A DNA stretch of 64,000 nt from the NCBI GenBank assembly GCA_029203185.1, contig CP119310.1:310001-374000 (forward strand), read 5' to 3'. The notes below the pieces were generated by a model. It was not told where the DNA came from. It saw nothing but the letters and a program-made list of their open reading frames with translations, and did not search any database. This DNA is from Candidatus Chryseobacterium colombiense. Its GTDB lineage: Bacteria > Bacteroidota > Bacteroidia > Flavobacteriales > Weeksellaceae. The first letter of the stretch is position 1, and every line of letters begins with the position of its first letter. Both the position numbers and the translations under genes were made by a program. Shown here in pieces: positions 27,116 to 35,385 of this stretch.

Positions 27116-27901
27116 TTAATATGAATCAACAATAACGATTCTGGTATTTTTTTCAGGATTAATTTTTTGTTTCATTTCTATTGATTTGCTTAAAATACTA
27201 TCCGCACGGTATATTGTGTTTATTATAGGCGAATCTGTATTCTTCTTATGCTCAAAATTAGATTTAATATCATTAAATTCTTCTTCAATAAGATTTAAGA
27301 ATTTATCGTCATCATGATATTCTAAACTTATTTCAGTTAATATATTTTTCTCAAATTCATTGAGATAGTTTTCAGAATCTTTGTAATATTCATTAATGCC
27401 ACTACTTAAAATGCGGTTCATTAGTAATATTATATAATCGTTAAACCTCAAAAAGTCTTTAGCATCAATATTTTGTCCTTGTTCGTCTTCGTCAGTTTTT
27501 ATTTCTTTAATAGGATAATAATGTGTAAAATTTCCATATTGAAACATATAACTGTAACATGTTGTAGTTCCTGGCAATTCATACAAAAGTGTTATACCAT
27601 ATTTTGAATAAATACTGTTTCTTACATCTCTATTTACTTGAAATTCTTCATAATGTTTACCATAAACTAACTCTTCATTCAAATAATAGATTAACTCAAA
27701 TAATTCAACCGGACTGATTCTATTAATATCTTCTTTTACGATGTTTAATATTTGTTCGTAAGATTTTCCTATCTCAGTTTTTCTTTCATTAATAAAATCT
27801 TCAAATGTTTTTCTATAAAGTTTTTTATCCGTTAAGTCATTATAAAGGACTTTTGAAGCAATCTCTCTGTTAAAAATATAAATTTCGGTATTTCGACTCA
27901 T
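27116..27901 (-). CDS. Unknown protein between prpE and acs
   Basis: 261 residues, acidic, no signal peptide or membrane segment. It begins MSRNTEIYIFNREIASKVL and ends KNTRIVIVDSY. Mostly helical with charged stretches. The sequence is visibly richer in A and T than its neighbours, which suggests later acquisition. It starts 9 nt after the prpE stop and so can be read from the prpE transcript. The immunity-protein or SMI1-like look of such acidic proteins is only an impression. No family is assigned. Confidence 0.65.
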   Translation of the reverse strand: MSRNTEIYIFNREIASKVLYNDLTDKKLYRKTFEDFINERKTEIGKSYEQILNIVKEDINRISPVELFELIYYLNEELVYGKHYEEFQVNRDVRNSIYSKYGITLLYELPGTTTCYSYMFQYGNFTHYYPIKEIKTDEDEQGQNIDAKDFLRFNDYIILLMNRILSSGINEYYKDSENYLNEFEKNILTEISLEYHDDDKFLNLIEEEFNDIKSNFEHKKNTDSPIINTIYRADSILSKSIEMKQKINPEKNTRIVIVDSY

Positions 27902-27910
27902 TAATTATTA

Positions 27911-29803
27911 CTAATTTTTATTTCTATACTGCAAAATTTTTTCCTGAATTTCCTCAATGATTTTCTCATCATCAATCGTTGATGGAATCTGGAATTCTTT
28001 TCCGTCCAACAAGGTTCTTATCAGTTTTCTTAAAATTTTTCCTGAACGTGTTTTGGGTAAACGTTTTACGATCATCACATTTTTAAGACAGGCAACCGCT
28101 CCGATTTTTTCTCGAACGGTTTTTACGATGTCTTTTTCAACTTCTTCTTCGGTGATGAGTGAACCATTTTTTAAAACAACAGAAGCAAAGGGGATCTGTC
28201 CTTTCAATTCATCATCAATTCCGACAACCGCACATTCTGCAACATCGGGATGTGAAGCAACAATTTCCTCCATTTCCGAAGTTGAAAGTCGGTGTCCCGC
28301 AACGTTGATCACATCATCCACTCTTCCTGTGATGAAAATATATCCGTCTTCGTCTTTAATGGCTCCGTCTCCCGAAAAATAATATCCATTATATTGAGAT
28401 AAATAACTATCATGAAAACGGTCATTATCATTCCAGATTCCCAGCAAAGCACCTGGAGGAAGCGGAAGTTTAATGATTAAATAACCTTCCTGATGCGCAT
28501 TCAGTTCATATCCGTTTTCATCAAAAATTTTAATATCATACCCCGGAATTGGTTTTCCGGCAGAGGCTCTTTTGATTGTATAGTTGTCATTATAAGTCAT
28601 TAAGCCCAACATTGGCCAGCCGGATTCTGTTTGCCACCAATGATCAATCGCAGGAACTCCAATATGTTCTGCAAACCAATCTAAAGTCGCCACATCGCAT
28701 CTTTCACCGGCTAAAAATTGTTTTTTGAAATGGCTTAAATCATATTTTTTCACCAATTCTCCATTCGGATCTTCTTTTTTAATTGCCCGAATTGCTGTAG
28801 GAGCCGTAAACATTACAGAAACTTTATATTCTGAAATAATCCTCCAAAATGTCCCAGCATCAGGTGTCATAATGGGTTTTCCTTCGAAAATAATAGTTGT
28901 GTTTCTGTTGATCAACGGTCCATACACTGAAAAACTATGTCCAACTGCCCATCCAAAATCAGAGGCCGCCCAATAGGTTTCCCCCGGCTCAACTCCATAG
29001 ATGTATTTCATGGAAAATTTCAAAGCCGTTGCATAGCCTCCTGTGTCGCGTGTAATTCCTTTGGGTTTTCCAGTTGTTCCTGAGGTGTACAATAGATAGA
29101 GTGGGTGAGTGGATTCTACAGAAATACATTCTGCAGGTTCTGATTGTTGAACCAGTTCTTCATAATCAATTAGTCCGTCAAACATTTCATGTTGATTATC
29201 CACTAATTTTCTATTGTAAACGATGATATTTTCAACTTTATCCTGAGCTAATTCAATGGCTTTTTCAACCAGTGGCAGGTACGGAATTCTTTTCGCTATT
29301 TCTACTCCTGCAGTTGCTGTAATTAAAGCTTTTGGTTTACAATCATCGATTCTCACAACCAGCTCATTCGGTGCAAAGCCACCAAAAACAACATTGTGAA
29401 TCACGCCAATTCTCGCACAAGCCAGCATTGCAAACAAGGTCTGCGGAATCATCGGCATATAAATAACCGCTGTGTCTCCTTTTTTTAATCCTAAAAAAAC
29501 CAAACCTCCAGACAGTTTTGAAATTTCTGCCTTGGCCTGATTGAAAGTATAGGTTTTCTTTTGCTTGGTAACGGGAGAATCGTAAACTATGGCAACCTGT
29601 TCGCCAAAACCGTCTTCTATATGTTTATCAATACACAGATAGCACATATTCAGCTTTCCGTCGGAAAACCATTGAGGATAATCGGTTTCGTTTTTTGAGA
29701 GGATTTGTGCGGGAAACTCAAACCAGTCGATTTCCTGAGCCTGTTCTTTCCAGAAATTCTCTTTGTCTTCTATGCTTTGTTTAAATAAAATATCTGTATC
29801 CAT
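27911..29803 (-). CDS. prpE: Propionyl-CoA synthetase / short-chain acyl-CoA ligase
   Basis: 630 residues of the ANL superfamily. A3 LLYTSGTTGKPKGITRDTGG with the DTGG extension is the PrpE form (Acs has HTCAG here). Other motifs: DHWWQTESGWPM, GYIFITGRVDDVINVAGHRLS, and PKTRSGKILRKLIR at the C-terminus. It likely activates propionate, perhaps also acetate or butyrate. No 2-methylcitrate cycle genes are in the window. The 179-bp gap upstream holds two dispersed-repeat fragments and no clear promoter. Confidence 0.9.
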   Translation of the reverse strand: MDTDILFKQSIEDKENFWKEQAQEIDWFEFPAQILSKNETDYPQWFSDGKLNMCYLCIDKHIEDGFGEQVAIVYDSPVTKQKKTYTFNQAKAEISKLSGGLVFLGLKKGDTAVIYMPMIPQTLFAMLACARIGVIHNVVFGGFAPNELVVRIDDCKPKALITATAGVEIAKRIPYLPLVEKAIELAQDKVENIIVYNRKLVDNQHEMFDGLIDYEELVQQSEPAECISVESTHPLYLLYTSGTTGKPKGITRDTGGYATALKFSMKYIYGVEPGETYWAASDFGWAVGHSFSVYGPLINRNTTIIFEGKPIMTPDAGTFWRIISEYKVSVMFTAPTAIRAIKKEDPNGELVKKYDLSHFKKQFLAGERCDVATLDWFAEHIGVPAIDHWWQTESGWPMLGLMTYNDNYTIKRASAGKPIPGYDIKIFDENGYELNAHQEGYLIIKLPLPPGALLGIWNDNDRFHDSYLSQYNGYYFSGDGAIKDEDGYIFITGRVDDVINVAGHRLSTSEMEEIVASHPDVAECAVVGIDDELKGQIPFASVVLKNGSLITEEEVEKDIVKTVREKIGAVACLKNVMIVKRLPKTRSGKILRKLIRTLLDGKEFQIPSTIDDEKIIEEIQEKILQYRNKN

Positions 29804-29824
29804 ATTAATTTTTTGTGTTTTAAG

Positions 29825-29955
29825 TCATTGCGAGGAGCGAAGCGACGAAGCAATCTCTTAATAATCTTAATTTCTTAAAATCAATCTTAATGGTTTAAAA
29901 TTTTAAGTATTCAATTTAGATTCTTCACTCCATTTTATTCCGTTCAGAATGACAA
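29825..29955. repeat. Two fragments of dispersed flavobacterial intergenic repeats
   Basis: Around 29825-29860 a segment with GCGAGGAGCGAAGCGACGAA, and at 29918-29955 one with ATTCTTCACTCC and CAGAATGACAA. Both resemble the widespread repeats of this group; related copies lie at 41817-41886, 44871-44922 and 54530-54560. Confidence 0.6.
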
Positions 29956-29982
29956 TTGAGCACATATTTTTCAGTCTCTTTA

Positions 29983-30342
29983 TCAAAACATTTCCTCAAT
30001 CTGTTGTATCAGTTTTTTAATGGAATAAGGTTTTGTGACGTATGCATCGGCTCCCATTTCCAAACCTTTTTCGATATCTTTGGGATTGTTTTTCGCGCTC
30101 AGGAAGATAACTTTTGTATTTTTCAATTTCTCATCCTGTTTAATGATTTCCAGGGTGCTGTAACCATCAAGATTCGGCATCATAATATCCAGTAAGATTA
30201 CATCAGGAGTCATTGTTTTTAAAAAATCCAAAACCTCTGTTCCGTCTCTGGCTATGAAAACATCATAGTTGTTTTTTTTGAAACTGTATTCCAGTGACAT
30301 TAATATTTTGTGTTCGTCATCCGCGATAATTATTTTTTTCAT
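29983..30342 (-). CDS. Stand-alone response-regulator receiver
   Basis: 119 residues, a single CheY-like receiver with no output domain. The acidic pair is Asp8-Asp9, the phosphoacceptor Asp52 (DVILLDIMMPNLDG) and the switch Lys104 (AYVTKPYSIKK). It lies 31 nt after the SLC5-STAC kinase gene on the same strand and is its obvious partner. In CrbS/CrbR and CbrA/CbrB systems of proteobacteria the regulator carries a DNA-binding domain; here none follows, so the output must act through a protein partner. Confidence 0.92.
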   Translation of the reverse strand: MKKIIIADDEHKILMSLEYSFKKNNYDVFIARDGTEVLDFLKTMTPDVILLDIMMPNLDGYSTLEIIKQDEKLKNTKVIFLSAKNNPKDIEKGLEMGADAYVTKPYSIKKLIQQIEEMF

Positions 30343-30373
30343 AGGGTGTGTTTAGCTGTGTTCAACTTCATTG

Positions 30374-33049
30374 TTATTCTTTATTTTTTTGCAGGATAAT
30401 GGTGAAAATCACACCAAGTCCGCTGTTTTCTGCTTTTATTGTGCCTCCTTGCGCCTGAACTATTTTTTTTGAAATAGCCAGTCCAAGTCCGCTTCCTGTA
30501 GGCTTTAAAATATTTTGATTTTTTGACTGGTAAAATTTATCAAAAATCATTTCCAGATCTTCTTCGGGAATATGCTTTCCGGTGTTGAAAATTTTAATGA
30601 CTAATTGATTTTCATTTTCAGATAATTTAGTTTGAATCGTTCCCTGTTCATCGGTAAACTTTAAAGCGTTTCCTAATATATTCTGAAATAATTGAATCAT
30701 CCTTGCTTCGTCATATTCAAACAAAAATTGATTCAAAAGATTCACTTCACTCAAATGGAGATTTTTCTGCTGAATCAGATGAAGAAGCGGATTTAAAGCT
30801 TTTTTATAGGTTTCAATAATGTTATTTTCCTGAATATTTAAAACTATTTCACCATGTTGAAGTTTGTCGAGATAGAGAATATCATTGATGATTTCACTTA
30901 ATCTGTCGGATTCTGTAATGATATTATTTAAGAATTCTCTTTTGATTTCCAAAGGAATATCGTCATCATCCGCCAAAATTTCTCCTGCAGAGCGGATTGC
31001 GGTAATCGGAGTTCTTAATTCGTGAGCAACAGAATCGAGGAAATCATCTTTCTGGTGGTCTTTGATGATTAAACTTTCATTGGCCTTTCGGAGATCATCG
31101 GATAATTTTTGCAGCTCTTCAGACTGTTCAGTCAGTTTTTTATTAAGTGTAATATTTTCTTTAGATTCCTCTAAAATGTTTAAGACTTCTTTTAGAGAAA
31201 TTTTGTCTTCTTTGGTTACACCTTCAATTAAAATTTTTGCGGAAGCGGTTCCGATTCTTCCTGCCAAAAGGTTTTCCGAAAATTTGATAAATCTGGAATC
31301 GGCAGTTTCTGTCTGTGAATCAATACTATATTTTAAATTGAAAATTCTGAGTGCCTGTTCGGTTTTGTTTTTACCTAAAAATCTTTCCAGAATATTTTTA
31401 ATATCTGAAATATAAGCTGTTCCGCGCCAGATAAATGCGTTTTCATGATTTTGAATGTATTTATCGATATCCACATACAATTCGGCAAAATTTCTTTCAC
31501 GGTAATTTCCTTTACTGCTCACGGAAATAATGGCGAATAAACCTGTATTCGCCAGAATAGACCAAAAGAAAACTTGTGGAATTCTGTCGAGAAAAGTAAT
31601 TTTAAAGAAATCAAAAGCATCGTACATTTCTCTCAAAACACCTTTGAATTCCTGATTATAAGAAAAATAATACTGAGGAATAATCAGTCCAAAATAACAG
31701 ATTATTAAACCTGCCAATAGACCGGTTACTGCACCCTTATAGCTTCCTCTTCGCCAGAAAATAGCTCCGAAAAATGCAGGTGCAAGTTGTGCAATCACAA
31801 CAAATGAAATCAATCCAACTGAATCCAGCGAAGTTTTTAAAATAAAATACTTATAGAAAGCAAATGCCATGATAATCAGAGCGAAAATGCTGAACTTTCG
31901 GATATTGGTAATGAGCTTTGTATTTTGAGTTTCATTTTCGGATTTAAGCTTTCCCAATACTCCGTAAGGAATAATTAAATTGTTGGAAAGCATGATGGAT
32001 AAAGTAATTGCTGAAATAATAATCATGGAAATGCAGGAGCTTAATCCACCCAAAAAAACCAAAACGGTAATTAAGGTATTGTCAAAATGTTGCGGAATTA
32101 AAATAGAGTAGAATTCCGGATTTACTTTTTGTCCGTCGAAAACCAATCTTCCGCCCCATGCAATCGGAAAGATAAATACGGTGAAAATCAACAGGTAAAG
32201 TGGAAAAAACCAAATCGCTGTTTTGATGTGCTTTTCCTGTCTGTTCTCAACAATGGCAGTATGAAACTGTCTTGGAAGAATGCAGATCGCAGTTCCTGAG
32301 ATCATGCACAAAACCATCCAGTTCATCGCGCCTTCAACACCGTTGAATGTGTTTTTTTCTTTAAAGTCTTCAAACTGACTGGCTTTTTGATAGATATCCG
32401 AAAATCCGTCAAACACAAAATAGAGAACGAATAGTCCTAAAATGATGATAAAGAAAAGCTTAAGAAAACTTTCCAAAGCAATCGCAGAAATAATTCCCAA
32501 CCGTTTTTCGGAAGCATCAACGTAACGTGTTCCATAATAAGATGAAAATAAAGCGATTAAAACAACAACAAAAGTAGCATTATCGGTTAAAATATCATTA
32601 GACATCGGTGTTTCCGTTACCAGATGAAAAGTTTCGGAAATCGCTTTGATCTGCAAACCGATGTATGGAACAATTGCTAAAAGGCAAACAATGGTAATGA
32701 TGGCACTGAAACTTCTGCTGTTCCCGTACCTTAACGAAATAAAATCTGCCAAACTACTTATTTTATTGACTCTTGAGATTCGTACGATTCTCGTATTGAT
32801 ATAAATCCATGCGGGGATAATGATGATGGGACCAATGTAAATCGGAAGGTAATTCAGTCCGCTGGTTGCAGCAACACCAATGCTTCCATAGTACGTCCAT
32901 GCTGTGCAGTATACCGCCAGAGAAAGCGCGTAGATATAAGGATTGTTGATCCAAAGCTTACTCTTCTTCTTCTCCGCCAAATGAGCGACTAAGAACAAAA
33001 GGGCTAAGTAAAACAAAACCACAGTAAATAACGCGAAACTACTCATCAT
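30374..33049 (-). CDS. SLC5-STAC sensor histidine kinase (CbrA/CrbS-like)
   Basis: 891 residues. About residues 1-520 are a sodium:solute symporter-like membrane domain of 12-13 helices (PYIYALSLAVYCTAWTYYGS, SLADFISLRYGNSRSFSAI). A STAC-type linker follows (NLLAGRIGTASAKILIEGV, about 580-600), then a coiled coil, HisKA (DSVAHELRTPITAIRSAGE, His about 676) and HATPase (ILGNALKFTD, GSGLGLAISKKI). No PAS domain is seen. This is the architecture of CbrA and CrbS, which sense or transport nutrients; CrbS controls acs in Vibrio and Pseudomonas. Its start overlaps the end of the preceding small gene by 11 nt. Confidence 0.93.
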   Translation of the reverse strand: MMSSFALFTVVLFYLALLFLVAHLAEKKKSKLWINNPYIYALSLAVYCTAWTYYGSIGVAATSGLNYLPIYIGPIIIIPAWIYINTRIVRISRVNKISSLADFISLRYGNSRSFSAIITIVCLLAIVPYIGLQIKAISETFHLVTETPMSNDILTDNATFVVVLIALFSSYYGTRYVDASEKRLGIISAIALESFLKLFFIIILGLFVLYFVFDGFSDIYQKASQFEDFKEKNTFNGVEGAMNWMVLCMISGTAICILPRQFHTAIVENRQEKHIKTAIWFFPLYLLIFTVFIFPIAWGGRLVFDGQKVNPEFYSILIPQHFDNTLITVLVFLGGLSSCISMIIISAITLSIMLSNNLIIPYGVLGKLKSENETQNTKLITNIRKFSIFALIIMAFAFYKYFILKTSLDSVGLISFVVIAQLAPAFFGAIFWRRGSYKGAVTGLLAGLIICYFGLIIPQYYFSYNQEFKGVLREMYDAFDFFKITFLDRIPQVFFWSILANTGLFAIISVSSKGNYRERNFAELYVDIDKYIQNHENAFIWRGTAYISDIKNILERFLGKNKTEQALRIFNLKYSIDSQTETADSRFIKFSENLLAGRIGTASAKILIEGVTKEDKISLKEVLNILEESKENITLNKKLTEQSEELQKLSDDLRKANESLIIKDHQKDDFLDSVAHELRTPITAIRSAGEILADDDDIPLEIKREFLNNIITESDRLSEIINDILYLDKLQHGEIVLNIQENNIIETYKKALNPLLHLIQQKNLHLSEVNLLNQFLFEYDEARMIQLFQNILGNALKFTDEQGTIQTKLSENENQLVIKIFNTGKHIPEEDLEMIFDKFYQSKNQNILKPTGSGLGLAISKKIVQAQGGTIKAENSGLGVIFTIILQKNKE

Positions 33050-33233
33050 ATTTTTTTACGATTACAAAAGAAATAATGATGGAAACCATCCAGACGGCGA
33101 AAATGTAAATCAGGATCATCGGATAACCAAAAACTTCCCTGCCGCTATTGAACAGTAAGGAAACAGGAATACTGAAAGCAATCAGAAGTCCGATGCTTAG
33201 GATGATGAGCTTTTGTTCGTGTCTTTTTTTCAT
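33039..33233 (-). CDS. Small two-helix membrane protein, CbrX-like position
   Basis: 64 residues with two membrane helices (about 8-26 and 37-57) and a charged C-terminus KKYDE. Its last 11 nt overlap the kinase gene, so translational coupling is expected. In Pseudomonas a similarly small membrane gene, cbrX, lies just before and overlaps cbrA; small subunits of this kind also accompany other SLC5 transporters. Homology to CbrX is suggested only by size, topology and place. Confidence 0.8.
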   Translation of the reverse strand: MKKRHEQKLIILSIGLLIAFSIPVSLLFNSGREVFGYPMILIYIFAVWMVSIIISFVIVKKYDE

Positions 33234-33240
33234 GATCTAT

Positions 33241-33276
33241 AAAAAATAATTGACGGACAGAAAATATCCGCCAATT
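33241..33276 (-). terminator. Possible attenuating terminator before the sensor genes
   Basis: Minus-strand hairpin AATTG-x-CGGA / TCCG-x-CAATT with one A-C mismatch and a 9-nt loop, followed by a U run. It lies between two same-strand genes and may reduce read-through into the kinase operon. Confidence 0.5.
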
Positions 33277-33294
33277 ATCACTAACTTATTTTGT

Positions 33295-33522
33295 TTAAAC
33301 TTTGTCGTCAGAATATTCTCCGGTTAAAGCATAATAACCGAAAATCGCCATTCCACCTGATATAATCGGCATCAAAACGAATAGAATGATGATTCCGAAA
33401 ACCAGATCTTCCTGTTTTCCTGAAGTGATTTTTGGAATTCCCAACACTGTAATTCCGAAATATCCCACCACCAAAGCGATGGCTATCCAAAGTATGCCTA
33501 ATATTTTTTTGAGTCCGTTCAT
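33295..33522 (-). CDS. Small two-helix membrane protein
   Basis: 75 residues, two hydrophobic segments (LGILWIAIALVVGYFGITVLG and FGIIILFVLMPIISGGMAIFG) joined by a short polar loop, with an acidic end EYSDDKV. No family recognised. It lies 43 nt after the MHS transporter stop on the same strand and may be an accessory subunit of the transporter or of the SLC5 kinase. Confidence 0.75.
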   Translation of the reverse strand: MNGLKKILGILWIAIALVVGYFGITVLGIPKITSGKQEDLVFGIIILFVLMPIISGGMAIFGYYALTGEYSDDKV

Positions 33523-33565
33523 TTTCGTTGTTTTAAAATTAATAAAAATTTGAGTGATTCAGTGC

Positions 33566-35146
33566 CTAATCGTGAATATTATTGTTCTTATTTTTAAGAT
33601 AAAATAATCCGATCAATAAACATACTGCGGCAACTCCAATAGGATACCAAAGTCCTTCCAGATACCATGTAGCGTGTCCTGCTTCTTTTCCGGTTGTTAC
33701 CAAATAGGTTGCAACTGCCGGAAGCAACCCTCCAAACACGCCGTTTCCAATGTGATAAGGCAGAGACATCGATGTGTAACGGATTCTCACCGGGAACATT
33801 TCGACTAAAAATGCAGCAATCGGACCATAAACCATCGTTACAAAAAGCACCTGAACAAATACTAAAAATACCAGATACCATTTTGTATTGTCAGCTAGCT
33901 TAATGCTTTGAGAAACTTTTGGTTCTTCCGCTTTTCCGTCTTTCATTACGGGTCCACTTGGCGACCAGTGCACAACGCTGTCTTTTTTAATTAAAGTTCC
34001 ATCGGTATATAATGTTTCTTTATGAAAGCTTACTAGACTATCGGTTGTGATTTTATCATGAATTTTAGCTGTTCTTTTTTCTGAAATTCCATTCGATGCA
34101 ACAGTTTTGTTTTCAAGATTAATGCTTTTAAACATGGAATCATAAATGGGTCTGTATGCTAAAATTGCAACCAGCATTCCTGTCATCATCACCGCTTTTC
34201 GACCAATTTTATCCGAAAGCCATCCGAAAAATACGAAGAAAGGCGTGCCTAAAAATAAAGCGGTTGCCATTAATGAATCGACTTGTGCAGATTCTACATT
34301 CATTACTTTTTGAAGGAAGCTCATCGCGTAGAATTGTCCGGTGTACCAGATTACTCCCTGTCCCATTGCAGCTCCGAATAATGCCAATAAAACGAATTTA
34401 AAATTGAATTTATTCCCGAAACTTTCTTTTAAAGGATTTTTTGAAGTTTTTCCTTCACTTTTAGCCTTGGCAAAAAGCGGAGATTCTTTCATATTTCTTC
34501 GAATGATGTAAGAAACCCCAACCATTAAAATGGATATCCAGAAAGGAATTCTCCAGCCCCAACCGTCAAATTCTTCTGCGGAAAGCGTAGTTTTTGTAAC
34601 CAAAATAACAATTAATGAAATGAAGAGTCCCGCTGTTGCAGTGGTTTGAATCCATGATGTCCAGTACCCCCTTCTTCCTGGCTGTGCATATTCTGCGACA
34701 TAAGTTGCAGCTCCTCCGTATTCTCCTCCTAACGCTAAACCTTGCAATAATCTTAAAATTAAAACTAAAACAGGCGCCATAAATCCAATGGTTTCATAAC
34801 TTGGGATACATCCGATCAGGAATGTTGAGAATCCCATAATTAATAAAGTTACCAAAAAGGTGTATTTTCTTCCAATGATGTCTCCCAATCTTCCGAAGAA
34901 CAAGGCTCCGAAAGGTCTTACTACAAATCCTGCTGCGAAAGTCGCAAGCGTAGATAAAAATGCTGCAGTCGGATTATCTGCCGGAAAAAATTTAGTTGCC
35001 AAAACTACAGCCAGACTTCCGAAGATGTAAAAGTCGTACCATTCTATTAATGTGCCGAGTGATGAGGCGGTGATTACGCTCCAAATGGTGCGGTTCTTCT
35101 GCTTCTCGGTCATATTTTCGTAGGCATCGTGATGATTTTCGCTCAT
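33566..35146 (-). CDS. MFS transporter, metabolite:H+ symporter (MHS) family
   Basis: 526 residues, 12 helices. N-terminal SSLGTLIEWYDFYIFGSLA and the motif A GRLGDIIGRKYTFLVTL are MHS signatures (ProP, KgtP, citrate symporters); LALGGEYGGAATYVAEYA marks TM4-5. Typical members have 430-450 residues. The excess is a polar insert at residues about 335-418 between two late helices. By location with acs, prpE and a porin it probably imports a short carboxylate; this is inference. Probably cotranscribed with the small gene downstream. Confidence 0.88.
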   Translation of the reverse strand: MSENHHDAYENMTEKQKNRTIWSVITASSLGTLIEWYDFYIFGSLAVVLATKFFPADNPTAAFLSTLATFAAGFVVRPFGALFFGRLGDIIGRKYTFLVTLLIMGFSTFLIGCIPSYETIGFMAPVLVLILRLLQGLALGGEYGGAATYVAEYAQPGRRGYWTSWIQTTATAGLFISLIVILVTKTTLSAEEFDGWGWRIPFWISILMVGVSYIIRRNMKESPLFAKAKSEGKTSKNPLKESFGNKFNFKFVLLALFGAAMGQGVIWYTGQFYAMSFLQKVMNVESAQVDSLMATALFLGTPFFVFFGWLSDKIGRKAVMMTGMLVAILAYRPIYDSMFKSINLENKTVASNGISEKRTAKIHDKITTDSLVSFHKETLYTDGTLIKKDSVVHWSPSGPVMKDGKAEEPKVSQSIKLADNTKWYLVFLVFVQVLFVTMVYGPIAAFLVEMFPVRIRYTSMSLPYHIGNGVFGGLLPAVATYLVTTGKEAGHATWYLEGLWYPIGVAAVCLLIGLFYLKNKNNNIHD

Positions 35147-35202
35147 ATTGTTTAAATTTTGATGTTAGTTTAAATTGATTGGATTTTTATAGTTTTTGTT
35201 TT

Positions 35203-35370
35203 TTATCGCAAGGGCGCAAGGAAAGTTTTATATGCTTTATGTTATAAGGCGCAAGGATTTTATCTTCGATAAAATTTAAACAGTACTTGCTGAAAATCTT
35301 TGATTTTCTTGCGTCTTAAAAACGTTTAGGTTTAAAAAAAACTTTGCGTCTTTGCGATTGTAAAAAAAAT
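35203..35370. repeat. Dispersed intergenic repeat (CGCAAAG-type)
   Basis: The stretch between the MHS and porin genes holds repeated CGCAAGG and CTTTGCGTCTTTGCG segments in both orientations, the form common between flavobacterial genes. It separates the porin from the operon downstream. Confidence 0.55.
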
Positions 35371-35385
35371 TAATGATTAATATTT

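Noticed and set aside
33594..33881. 95-codon ORF in the MHS transporter gene
   Set aside because: Same strand, other frame, inside a gene with full-length family motifs.
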